From Euwallacea fornicatus (lineage: Eukaryota; Arthropoda; Insecta; Coleoptera; Curculionidae), in assembly GCF_040115645.1 (NCBI RefSeq), contig NC_089556.1, positions 1,054,001-1,118,000 on the forward strand: DNA of 64,000 nucleotides, written 5' to 3'. Below are positions 37,585-49,700 of the stretch, one piece after another. The position numbers were made by a program, and so were the translations under genes. The first letter of the stretch is position 1, and each line of letters opens with the position of its first letter. The notes under the pieces are model-generated. The model was given only the letters and a program-made list of their open reading frames with translations. It was not told the DNA's origin and searched no databases.

Positions 37585-38376
37585 CTGGCTCACGGACCTG
37601 AAATGTAAAATAAAGACTTTTAGGCCCGGTTTTACGGCCATGTCTCGCTATGTTTGTGACGTAATTTTACAAGAAATAGCAACAACAAATAGCCGGAGGA
37701 TCTAAATTTATTACGGGACGTCGGCGAGCATCCTTTAAACTACAAATATGTCGTATTGCCTGACGTTAATTAGGATAACTCTTCGTAAACTATTTTTATC
37801 CGAGAATATTCTAAAGAATGAAACTCTTGAAAATATGTTGCTGAGAATGTCATCCATTCACACCACTAAATCTGTCACAACGTTGTGTTTAGCCGGGAGG
37901 AATTCAAACTTACTGCATATACCGGGGGGTCACTATGTCCACAATATTAATGCCCCCTTGGACAGGGGGTGAATTAAATGAATCAAAAACAAATGGTTGA
38001 AGTTATGTGACCGATAAAATGCCTCTATGCTAACCCTGAATATCATTGATTAGAGAATTAATTCGCCCATTCTTTCTCTATCCTTTGGCGAGTTGTTATT
38101 CTGGCGGGCACAAATCCGGAATTAAATTTGATGGGTTTTCTTTATACGTTCGCGCCTTTTCATATTCATAAGCAAAACCACAAAGGCCTTAAGCCTCAAC
38201 CGGGAATAAGACAGACTTTATGTTTGCTTTTCATAAAGCCGTATTTACACAGCCCCTGTCACTTGCACGGGCGTTTTATGTTTATTTTCGTACGTTTTAA
38301 TACGTGTAGGTTATTCTGCACCGAGTTCTATTACCATTTTACTATTGTTTAAAATCTCTGAGCTTTGTTTGCTTAC

Positions 38377-38460
38377 CTGTCGACATTTTTTCTTATTTAA
38401 ATTAGGCAGTAGTCGAGTGGATTTTCGAATGAGTAATCAATACGTTATAGTGAGATTTCG
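38377..38460 (-). other. candidate 5' untranslated exon end of the Sox gene
   Basis: The first coding exon is preceded by a 3' splice site, so an upstream untranslated exon is expected. On the minus strand a strong donor, GACAG|gtaagc, lies with its last exon base at 38377, about 780 bases upstream of that acceptor. Joining it to the acceptor would produce a very short upstream ORF (ATG TCG ACA GGT CCG TGA) ahead of the main start. The start of this exon and a promoter are not visible; the higher coordinate given is arbitrary. A single donor match in several kilobases can arise by chance. Confidence 0.25.
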
Positions 38461-39456
38461 AGAGTGCGCCCACTTACAAGGTGCACGATGACGTCCACTC
38501 TTGACTTGTCCACTGAAGATGTCTTCATTTTAAATTCAAATTTTGCTAGCTATACTACAGTAGAAGAGCATTAAACAGATCAATTAAATTTTGTGTTGTG
38601 TACGCCTCTGGTGACAAAATAATTACAAATCCGAATCCCGGAGAGCCATAACCAATTAACACGAGACATTAAGTTACAACAATCTTGTAAACGTCCGACC
38701 GCAGTGGGAGGTTATGGTCCCAAAGAGCTCTTAAATGAGGGGCAAACAATCGTCTGAGAGTATAGAAAGTGGCTAGAAAAGGCTCTTTATTAGGTAGGCA
38801 ATGTTTTCTACAAGATTATACAAAGGTCAACATGCTGTAAAAATACCTGTTGGGATCAGCTTGATCTGTAGGTTTCGATAATTTAACATGACATTTCATG
38901 ATGCAGATTTTTCCGCAATACACCGATTCCCGAACTGTAATATCGGAAGATCATAGCTATGAGTCGTTATCAGCGTTTTGATGGGTCTTAAGGTCGCTGC
39001 TAAATGTAAACTTTCTTACGATTTTTTCTTAGATTTTTACCTGGGTATTGCCCCGTTTAGGGCTGCGAAGAGTGAAGCTTTCGCACGGTTCTCAAACAAA
39101 TCTTCTGCGTGTTGAACTATGTTGAGTTGTGTGGCTAGGGAAGATTGATCAAAAAATCAGGCCAGTGGCGAAACTCGGAAGAAATATCTGGGAGTCAAAA
39201 AGGGAATCAGGGGAAAATTCAGGTTGTGTCACAATAAGAAACACAGCAAAAAATTTCTAAGGTCCCTTGGATATGTTCCAATTCTTATAGCTGGATGATC
39301 GGTCCGCATACGATTTGTCAGCTCTATCGGGAGAATGTCAGTAATCCAGATTGAACGGTAAATTCTCAGGTTTCTTTGGACCTATCTTCAATACGAATTT
39401 CTCCAACCAAATTTAATATTAAATAACAACAAAACGATAAATAATAATGATAATAA

Positions 39457-39519
39457 CAAACTCTATGAGGATTTAACCAAGCTGCAGAAAATAGCTTGGT
39501 TAAACGCTCGTAGAGTTTG
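39457..39519. repeat. 63-nt hairpin with 27-bp arms and 9-nt loop
   Basis: The left arm starts CAAACTCTATGAGG and ends TTTAACCAAGCT; the right arm is its reverse complement except for three mismatches. The loop is GCAGAAAAT, and two more A-T pairs extend the base of the stem. The size resembles a pre-miRNA stem-loop, but small MITE remnants also look like this. It lies about 1.9 kb upstream of the Sox coding start. Confidence 0.8.
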
Positions 39520-42500
39520 TTTCTCTAGAGAGAACGGTCTATCCCTGCGATAACGCAGCTGCTTTAGATTTTTTGGCCATTTCATATCGCCGAATTTTTA
39601 GCATTTCCACGTTTTTCACGGAATGAGGTGTTCATACGGAAAATCTCTCTGTGAAAACCGGACCGCGGATGCACTCTACAGCATTAGTTGGCCGCATATG
39701 TAAAGAAAACAAAACTGTGGAAAATTTCGATTTATTTCCCCTACAGGAGACCTGGCACTGTGGTGACGCAGTCACCATCAAGTTCTCGCTTAATTTCGTC
39801 AATTATATCTGGTTTACTTTGCGATTTTTTCTGCTCAATTTCATTCTCCACCTATTTGCAACAATCGATTGCACCCAACGAAATGGAGATTTGCCTAAAA
39901 ATCTCCATTGTTGTATCTTGTTTCTATTATATTCATTGTGTCGAAGTACCATAAACTCCAAAGTTAATATATTTCGTCTCATGTTCCACACCCAAATTCT
40001 TTGAGTGGTCTCACGGATAAGATGTTCTTTATTCTTAGTGATAGTAACTTGGGCTAGAGAATAGGTTGTAAATTCGAAATTTGGAATTTCAAGGGGGCTC
40101 AATTCAAAACGTGAAATTTCAGCCATAAACTGGTATCTACCTATTTCGAAGGTCAGAGGAGAAATATGCTATTTCATTCTTTCTTGTGAAGAAGGTAGAA
40201 TTTTTTTGTACCTACATATGTACAGTGGTAACTTCGCATGATTTCAGACGAGTTGTAGGCATTTTTTCAATATTAACCGAACGTGCATAGTTTGCTGATT
40301 TCCCTCAATGATGATTCAATTTTAGAGATAATTGCTGAGAAATGAAAGTTGCAAAGAACCTTTGGCAATACCGTATCCGGAATGTGCTTGCCACTGATAT
40401 AGCTCTTGGGTGAGAGCTTCGTCCTCAGACCGTCAGTCCATTGCCGATACTCATTCGTCTCCTTTGCATATGTCAACAACGAGATTAAAGATTGTCCTAA
40501 AATGTTTCGTAGTCAAGAACAACGAGGGCGATTAGTTTTTGACTAGGCACCCTGTATATATATACACCAAGATATGCGAGAATGCCAAATTATGTACCAT
40601 TGCATGCTGTCACGCGTCGTTAAAGTTCGCGTAATATCAGAATTCAGAAGCATGCTGGAATAAAATATATAATCGCATGTAAGCTTCCGTCCACCTATGT
40701 AATGAGGACGGTTATCATATAAGCCGTAGTTAAAGGACCAACAATGTATGGCTAACCATGTCCGAAAGCGCGAAAACCACGTTGCGCATTTAAGCGACAG
40801 TTCGTCATAATTATCATCAATCTACATACAAACTTGCACCCAGAAAGGTAAATGGAACGCACTTGGGATAAATTTAGTGAAACAGAATCAGAAAAAAACG
40901 AGATCAGCTGTCCGAATGCGGCCATTTTGGTAGCACCTGTTGTAAGCGTGATTGTAAATTCAGGGTCAATGAAAACGGTCCAGCTACACGGAATTGGTCG
41001 AAAGGTACCCAGCCCCCTTTAAATTTAAGTAATTCCTCCAAGGTCGATATTTAGCTCTGCGCCTTGTGAAGTAGCGGAACGAATTAAAAAGGTATATGTA
41101 CAGACCCTGTAACCTAACTGTATCGTGGGGTTAGGAGTTACCCTCGTCGAGCTGGAGCCCGTGCTAAAATGCCTTGCTGGCAAATTGTCTTGTAGCAGCG
41201 CCAGAAAGTCATGAAGAGAGACCATAGAGTGTTATTGCTACATTAATGTAATGTTAATGCATAGTGTACTGAGCTCCGCGATTTAACAAAAAGTACGCTG
41301 CATATGAAGAGGTTGTTACCCGATTGCACGGAAGGTAGCAAACAGCCAAGGGAGTAAAAGATGCTTTATTTTTTGCACTTTGAAATGTGGGCATTCTTAT
41401 CATTTTGATATAAATTAGAGTTAGGCCGTTAGAACTGCACACTATTTTCAGCTAAACTTAACTGAGAATAACATTAACCTGTAAGGGGTATAACTTTCTG
41501 AAAATTCCTTGCCTTAGTCGCCGAGGAAGGACAGTGTTTACCGTAAACCATGTTAACATTTAACTTCATGAAACCGACGTGTGAGTTTTTGTTCGGGAAA
41601 CACGGATAAGACTTGATTACCTATGCTTAACCAAGATGTCAATCTTGAATGCATAAAAAGAAACTAAACGTGAAGAAATACCACTTTGAGTAATGGCTTA
41701 CACAAGAGATGACATTAAAAAAATAGATGACAAATCATCGCTTACCGCAAATTAATCTTATAGATTGACGACATGGCTCATGTCAAAAACTATCATTACT
41801 CATTGACTGAGGAAAAATTGTCAGTACATTTCAAACATTTTACGTGTTCACCTCCCATTCATTTAAGTTCAGCTTCGTTTTCGTCCTTCTAATTATTTTT
41901 TTCGATTTTGATTAGGGTCACAGATTTGTCCTCGAAGCACCAATAAGAGCTTTTGACCGGACCCTTGATAAAGGGTGAATGTTATTCTCCGTGAGTTTTA
42001 ACTGAGAATAATATGCTGTTCCGTCACTCCCACAACCCTTATTTGCGTGTGAAGCGTTAACCCCGGACGGATTAAAAGAAATAATAGGTAGTGTCGGTTC
42101 TCAAGAAATATCAATGATAAATGTTAAATAGACACCATTAAATCGATAAAATAAAAAATGATTAAGGTCGAAGATGGTTATGAAGATGCTGCAGAAGAGA
42201 CCGCTAAGGCAATCAGAAAGTCAGAAAACGTCAAAACTGATACGCGAGGAATGACATATGAAGAGAGAGAAGGGCATTAAAATTATTCAGAAAATGTGTT
42301 CCTCCTACATTTTTTCTTTGGACAATCAAACGAACTGCATCAATCGTATCGGAAACGTACTCCATGCCGAAGGTTTCTTTTATCTCTAACGATAATTTGG
42401 GCACGTCAAAATACCAGAGCTTTTAGTCTTTCTAATAGGCAAAATGCAGCTTACAAGCTAGAAAAGTCCAAACTGCTCGTCAACAAAGCAAATTCCTACC

Positions 42501-45500
42501 GAATGTTTCTGATGATGGATATCTATCGATGAAGATAACGATATTTATACCAGCATTTCCATGTTGGTATACCTTTGAAAATCGTCCTACTTACAGGACA
42601 GCAGTCGCCTACCGGGCGATGAGCTCTCCATCAGTTAAGGGCCAGCAAAAAATTATGTGGATCGATTATTTGTGGTTAAAAATTCTGCTGTTGAGGGCGA
42701 CGTGGTGTTATACTAATGCGGTAGATCGAATTGAGAAACCAGGTAGATCAACGATTTTTTTCAGACATACATTAATAATGGATGACTTAATCAAGCTATA
42801 GGAAGGATGTCTTTTCACGTGCCAATATCTTCACGCGACATTGGGTTAGAAGGGCGTTTGCAACAATGTTCTGGTAGCCATGCATAGGAACTGAAGAAGG
42901 TTGACGAACTGGGAAAGGAATTTTTGGAAAACTTCAAAAAATCCGTTTAATTTCCAACGTTTCTACCGTGCCACCAGCTATACCGCAAAACTGTCTCAAA
43001 TGGAAGAATTTTTTGGAAAAGCCTTCCTCATAAATAAATAAAAAAGTCAAGCGCCGTTTTGCTCCACTTCAAGATTTGTTCCCCAACATATCATAAAACT
43101 GCTGGAACTGACACGATCATATTCTAAAAGTGTCTGGGGAAGTATCTCCATCTTAAGTGAAAATCGTTTGTAATTTCAATGCAAATAAAGGCGTAAGTGT
43201 AGGGAAACCTCCTCCCATCATCGCTTAATTGACAGCAGCGCATCATTTATTTACATCTAGTCAATATTTACTGTCATACCTAATGAAGTGGCCGCTCGAG
43301 GCCTGTCGCTGTAGATCCAGATCAATTTTGAGGCCTTTCTTCACACTCTTCGCACTAAACCGAACGGAAATTCACGCGCCGCGTGCACAGTCCACCAAAA
43401 CTGTCCGCAATTGTCCCTTTCCAGTATAATTGCCAATAAAATGGAATACAATGGCACAACGGGCTCGAAAATACGTGCAAATCTCATCAACTTGCGGCAC
43501 TCTGTGTGTAAATTGTCCTACTGCTAAAGGTGAGTTTATAGGGGGCATGCGCCTAGAAGAGCGGACATGTAGCACCAATGAGGACAGCGGGCGGAGCTCC
43601 ACGCATTATCTCCGGACGTTATGCTCCGAGAACAGAACGGATCCGCCTAGCGATTGTCATGTTAATTTTTTGTCTCTTGTCCTTTTGTACAGGTGTTTTT
43701 GTATTGTATTTGCTTTTGAAGGTTTTTTTCTTGTATCGATTGTGTTTCGCAGGATGCCAGCTTTCGAGGCTTTGTCGCAGTTTCTGAATTAGCAGGGAAT
43801 TATAATTGCCACTTATTTATTTGAAAAAGCAGCCAGTGCTGAAGGTGGCACAAATGCCTTTCATGCGAGTTAATAAATGAGATGAATTCGTCAAGATGGA
43901 GTTGTGGATTTATTGCAGTATTTGCTGTTTTCAACTATCCTTCATTTTCTTTTGGAACATCTCAGCATTCATTTATAGAATCTGCACAAAGGCAATCAGA
44001 AAATTGAATCGTCCCCAATAAAATACATCACCACACAGGCGCACCTAAAAATAGCCTAAACTGCAGATAAACAATGGAATCTATAGAGACTAGCAAACAT
44101 GTGGAGGGTAGCAATTGCAGATATCGAATTGAATAGTTAAGTCACATTGTTCTGGCGACGGCTGTCGTGAATGCAGGAAAGTACCACTTTCCGCATGAGT
44201 TAAGGCCACTTTATAGTTTACCAGTTTGCTAGACCTTTCATCAATTTTAATTGCACTTATGCGCGTTATTATCACTATTTCTGAATGTTCGCACTCTGAT
44301 CTTAAAATCTGAGCGAGCCCGAAAACTGACAATTCTGCGTGTAGCTGACTTAGGGAGGAAATGGAGGTTGGAGCGTAAAAATGAATGATGGCGTGAACGT
44401 GAGCGTAAAATTGACAAGAGCAATTGGTGGGGAAATTTTGTCGGGCTGGGTCGGTTTCGCAGCAGATCAAGACTTGCTTTCAGTTTCAACACTGTCGTGA
44501 AGATTCACTGTAAAAGTATCTCTTTCTGCGAGAGATTTCAGTCGTACATTGTCATTCAATGCATCGCTCTTCGTCATATTCCATATTATGTCATCACATT
44601 TATTATCACCCCACTACGTATTGAATCGCCCATCAATCTCATCCCACCATGTAATGAGGAATTAATCTGAGCCCGACTCAATGATGCATATTTAATCCCG
44701 ATCTTGTGCCGCCAATAAATTTCATTCCTTTTTCATATCTAGCATCAATTTGTCAACATTATCACTGCATTGTGCGTCTATTATCTTCGGACCGGATGAT
44801 CCTCAACACACCCCATCGTCTTCACCATTAATACCGGTTAATGCATTCATATTATTCATACAACGGCGGTCGAAATAAATCACCTACCAAATAGGCCACA
44901 GGAATATAACTCTTAAAAAACGAATAAAGAAATCAAGCAATAAAACCTCGATAATCCCCGTCAAATGAATGAGAGGGTGCTGCTTTCGTATATTAGCATA
45001 TTATGGAACATATTTTATAATTACCCCACATAATGGGCTTTGTGATGGTAATTCTGCTGGTATAATGGTATAATGCCAACATTACATGGCTTGAATTTGA
45101 TAGTAATGAAAGTGAAATATAATATTGCATATTATAGATAGACGTAAATGGTGGTTGGTGTCTTTTTTCCATGGAAAGCCATGCTCTGAATAAATCTAGA
45201 GTTTTACGCATGTTCAAGGGTATTGGGTTGAAACTGATAGGAAAGACCATTAATCATTTGGGAATTAAGCGTGTCAAGGTCTAAAAAAGCTGGACTTAAA
45301 GTAATAAAAAAGCGAGATGTTGGATGTATTGGAATTCTCGACTAACCCCAAAAAACGCAATGCGCTCTGCCGCAATTCGAACCATGTGGGATTTCTGAAT
45401 AACCCTAAAAACTGAGAAAAAACCACAGACGGGTGCGAGTTACTTCGAAAGATACAAATGTAACTTCAATTCCCATTTATTTCTTCTTTTACATATATAT

Positions 45501-45506
45501 ATATAT

Positions 45507-46718
45507 ATATACAGGGTGTCCTCGAATTACGTGGCCAAAATAATACCGCAGATTGTTTGAGTGAAAATAAGTCGATTTAACTAAACTTCTCTCAGTCCAA
45601 AAGTTGATAATTATGGAGCTACAGAGTGTTAAAGTTGAAAAAAAAAATCACATTTTCTTTAATATCTTTCGATTTCTTTGAGTTAATTTCACGAAATTTC
45701 ATATTTGAGGGTGTTTTAGGATACGAAATTCAAATTTATTAACGATTTAGTTGTTTCTTCTAGGGGGCGCCACAAGCGACCATTAGGACACATTTAAATC
45801 TCTGTAACTTTTTCGTGCCACGGTGTATATTATTTTGGTATTTAAAAACCTTTTTCCCTACCTTTTATACTTAGAAAAGGTATACTTTATTGACATCGCT
45901 AGAAGCAACGGTTTTGGAGAAAAACGCATCTAAGCCTGATGATGCATGCAAATTACCTTAAAATTATTTTCCGTTAAAAAAAATTAAGTTTTTCAAAAAT
46001 AATTATTAGTGAAGGTATAACAATAAGTTTTCAAAATCAGATATTATTTTGACTATTACAACGGTAAAGTCCATAAACTAACAGCATATCCACCATTTCA
46101 GAATAAGTGAATTTATTGGCCATACTTATGGATATTTACAGGAACAAGAAGCAAAACTGACAAGAAAAACTGAGGGCTAAATAAAAAAACTGACATTTGA
46201 GAAACAAATTCAAGTGTTAAAATGTCAATTAAAAACATAGCCAACTGAGTTATTTACTTAAAAGCGCTAACGCAAATATGCAGCGCGTTAGAATTATGCG
46301 TTTTTCTCCAAAACCGTTGCTTCTAGCGACGTCAATAAAGTATACCTTTTCCAAGTATAAAAGGTAGGGAAAAAGGTTTTTAAATACCAAAATAATATAC
46401 ACCGTGGCACGAAAAAGTTACAGAGATTTAAATGTGTCCTAATGGTCGCTTGTGGCGCCCCCTAGAAGAAACAACTAAATCGTTAATAAATTTGAATTTC
46501 GTATCCTAAAACACCCTCAAATATGAAATTTCGTGAAATTAACTCAAAGAAATCGAAAGATATTAAAGAAAATGTGATTTTTTTTTTCAACTTTAACACC
46601 CTGTAGCTCCATAATTATCAACTTTTGGACTGAGGGAAGTTTAGTTAAATCGACTTATTTTCACTCAAACAATCTGCGGTATTATTTTGGCCACGTAATT
46701 CGAGGACACCCTGTATAT
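45507..46718. mobile_element. foldback element with two 423-bp inverted arms
   Basis: Left arm 45507-45929 and right arm 46296-46718 are both 423 bases and are reverse complements except at four positions, all transitions (about 99% identity). The outermost sequence is ATATACAGGGTGTCCTCG and it sits in a TA-repeat, fitting a TA-target DNA transposon. The 366-base centre (45930-46295) has no ORF of note and no relation to a transposase that I can see. It is therefore non-autonomous. If transcribed it would form a long, nearly perfect RNA duplex. Its age must be low, or the arms are kept alike by gene conversion. Confidence 0.95.
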
Positions 46719-49700
46719 TCATTTCTAATCCCCCTATGTTATCAAAGAACTTGCTCTTGAAGTGAAACAAGGACGAGTGAGGGACCTGAAAGAAATGGTT
46801 GGGACCTGAGTAACCGCAAGAGGAAGAAGGAAATAAGCGTAACTGCGTAGCAAGCGACTCGATACCCTTGCTGGGACGCTGTTGGAATGGCTCAGGAACC
46901 CCAAGACGAGGACGGAAGTTGGTGGCAACCCCCTGGGACTACGTCGCTCGAATCTCGAAACCAGAACTTACATATATTTTGTCGGAATTCCAATTTCAAT
47001 CTCGAAACACTAGAGACGAATTCGTTAGTAGGTATGAGGAGACTGAAAGTAACTCGATGGTATTCTTGGATAATCCACGAAGACGCAACGTCGACCTGCT
47101 GGAAGCGATGGACGTAACTCTTGTTTTCCAACTCGGAAGGAACTTTTAACCAACCTGGAGTGATCAGAAATGAACTGTGCTGCTGAGGATTCTCTTAGTG
47201 TCTTTTCATGAATTCCTCAGTCACCTGACATAACGGCACTACAAAAAAGAAACCAAAAACATTAACGGTCGTTTTCAAAGGACCGCATATCGTGGGTATC
47301 TCCACTTCATCGATAAACTGGTGCAATGGAAATAAAAGCGTCCAATTGTTCCCCATCACATATCAGCAGATCGAATCGAGACATGGGTCACTCTCTAATC
47401 CATTTCCACAGGAAATACTAAACGTAACAGCAGAATCAACATGTGACATTTTTTACGAATCTCCACCGCACAATGAAAAGGGCCCTTGATCTTTAAATTC
47501 ACTTATCAGATTGAACAATAATGGCGACCTAATCCCGAAAACCTTGAGAGGCCTTTGATGTGCCATATCGGACGTATATCTTGAATCGATCATCGATATA
47601 CGCAGATATTTGTATTTTTATTGTAGGCTTTTTAAAAGGAGGCTTAATGGGATTTCACGCATATTGGGCAATGTTGTTTTGCCAAAGAAGAAATCCACAA
47701 ACAGAATTTGTTCCTTAATCTTGTTTGCAGCTGAACTGGGACATATTTAATTCCCTTATAAGGGCAGTTTTTAAATTCGTTTCTGTAGGGAGCGAGTGAT
47801 TTTAGCATACAAAAGCGTCTAATGGTGGCCTATGAAATATGTGCCTTTTCTGCGAACAAAGCCCTTAGAAATGCGCAGTTCGACCGTTACGCCATGCAAA
47901 AATTGATATCATTATTAGGAAAGTAATAAATTTTAAAACGGGCCCATCCCATTCTCACCCAATTTCTATCGTTGAAGAACAGCGATTCCACCATTAGCAC
48001 CACATCTGAAAGTATGTTCCATCGTGCGTACGCCGTAAATAAAATCACGACCCCTTTCACATCACAAACGAAATAAATTCGGTAAAATGAATGGTACAAT
48101 AGCACATGCACAAGAGAAAATGTCGATATAAAGACATAACCCTTAAGGGGTGGAGAAACAAAATTCTATTGTGCGAAAAAAGGTCCTGGACCAATTTTAT
48201 ATTCATTTGGGCCATGGTGTGTAAACCCCATCCGTTTTTTTATGATTTATAAACGCCGATTTCCCATAAACGGTCTTGTACTATAACAAATCTGAATTAC
48301 CATAACAGTTGATCGATTTATTTACGATTGAAATGTGTATCGGACCGTTTCGCTCCGGTTTGGGAATCGGTTTAGGGGCGTGCGCATATATACATGTATT
48401 TCTACTCTCATTTGAATCGCATTACATATCAATTGAGAATGTGACTTTAGGATTAGTTTGTATGCATTTATGCACTTTCTAAAGCATATGCCTCCGATTT
48501 AAAACGGGCGTTTGGGCGCAAAAGGAGGAGAGAATGGGGTATCAATTACAGAAAATTATTTTTTTTTAAACGACAAACCCTTATAAAGCTTCGGTATGCA
48601 AATATCCGAGTTTTGAGCCCCTAAATGTAGGTATACAGGAGAGTTTGTTATTTATGACAAATTCTTATTTGTGATGTAAAACGTGACTTTTTCGCTTGAA
48701 TAAGGTGTAAAATTACCTTGTAATAAAAGGCGAGTAACGGAAAAATCCTGCTCCCAAGCGCCTAGTTCCGTTAGAGACACGTTTTCTCCCATTAACGTGT
48801 ATATTTTTCCATTTCGCGTTCCAAAGGAAAATTTTCAGGGTGCTCAAAAATTTATCTACGCTTTTCCCAATTTTTTTGAGCGAATGAGGATTTTCTTACA
48901 TTTAGCAAACGAAATTATTACGGGAGAAATGGAAGAATGGAAGACTGTTGTTGGGAACGTGGGGAGGAAGCTTTATGGCAATATCAACTCGTGGTAGTGA
49001 ATTCGTCCGTCGACAACTCATCCAAGATCTCCTGTCCAATTGCCTTCTGAAAAAACATGTTTTAAGAAGTTCTCTACGGTCACCTGAAGGTGGTTATGCT
49101 CTTCTGGTTTTAAATGGTTTAACACTTTGAAGTGATTCCAGACATACAGCTTCCCGTCGAGCGGGACTTAAAACGGGGGGAAAGTTCCAGGAAAAACAGC
49201 AAATATATAATAAATAACTCTGATTTTTTAAAATTTAATAGAACGCTCCAAAGGATGTTTTAATTAAAGACACGTTGAAAAAAGAGGAATTGCTGCGGGG
49301 CCTTAATTGGAGGTCGATTTCAAAGTGGTGGCAGAAGAACATATCTTCCAACTAGTCGCTTTAACTTTTCGACTGAAAAAAAGCGTTAATCTTATCTACC
49401 TCGATTTAAGTAGCTCCTTCATCGAACTTCAGAGACGGACTTACCATTCTCGCCCGCAGATTCATTTCGCTCTTGTTAAATCTCGTCTAATCAATATTCA
49501 GCAAAATTTAATACGTAAACACTTGAAGGGGGCACTTTGGATAATCAAAAACAGGGGTCCTCATCCCTAATCTCTTTACCGACACATCATCATCAAGACA
49601 ACAAACATTTCTCGCGGCTATTGCGAATCCGATCTTTTATTTAGTCCACCCCAACTCGGGGCTCTATTCAAATAAATCCACTTGCAGACACTTCGCCGAT

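Larger units (their letters stand above)
37598..45506. other. upstream flank or 5'UTR intron of the Sox gene
   Basis: Contains the candidate 5'UTR exon end (38377), the 63-nt hairpin and an isolated element end CACCCTGTATAT at 40549. A richer, less A+T-biased patch at 43280-43650 and another at 44300-44500 could be promoter or 5' exon sequence, but no TATA/initiator arrangement can be argued with confidence. No recognisable protein motif in the ORFs here. Confidence 0.5.

Noticed and set aside
37585..37641. In-frame upstream ATG of the first Sox coding exon (MAVKPGLK)
   Set aside because: It lies before a pyrimidine-bearing acceptor (tttattttacatttcag) and its 19 residues look like translated intron; an in-frame TAG lies just upstream.
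43430..43792. 120-codon plus-strand ORF with several Cys residues and a GTGAGT donor-like site at 43541
   Set aside because: The Cys spacing fits no zinc-binding pattern I know and the C-terminal half is low-complexity hydrophobic. Kept only as a remark under the upstream flank.
44090..44492. 126-codon and 81-codon overlapping minus-strand ORFs
   Set aside because: Two frames open at once with no motif; more likely a less A+T-rich non-coding patch, perhaps regulatory.
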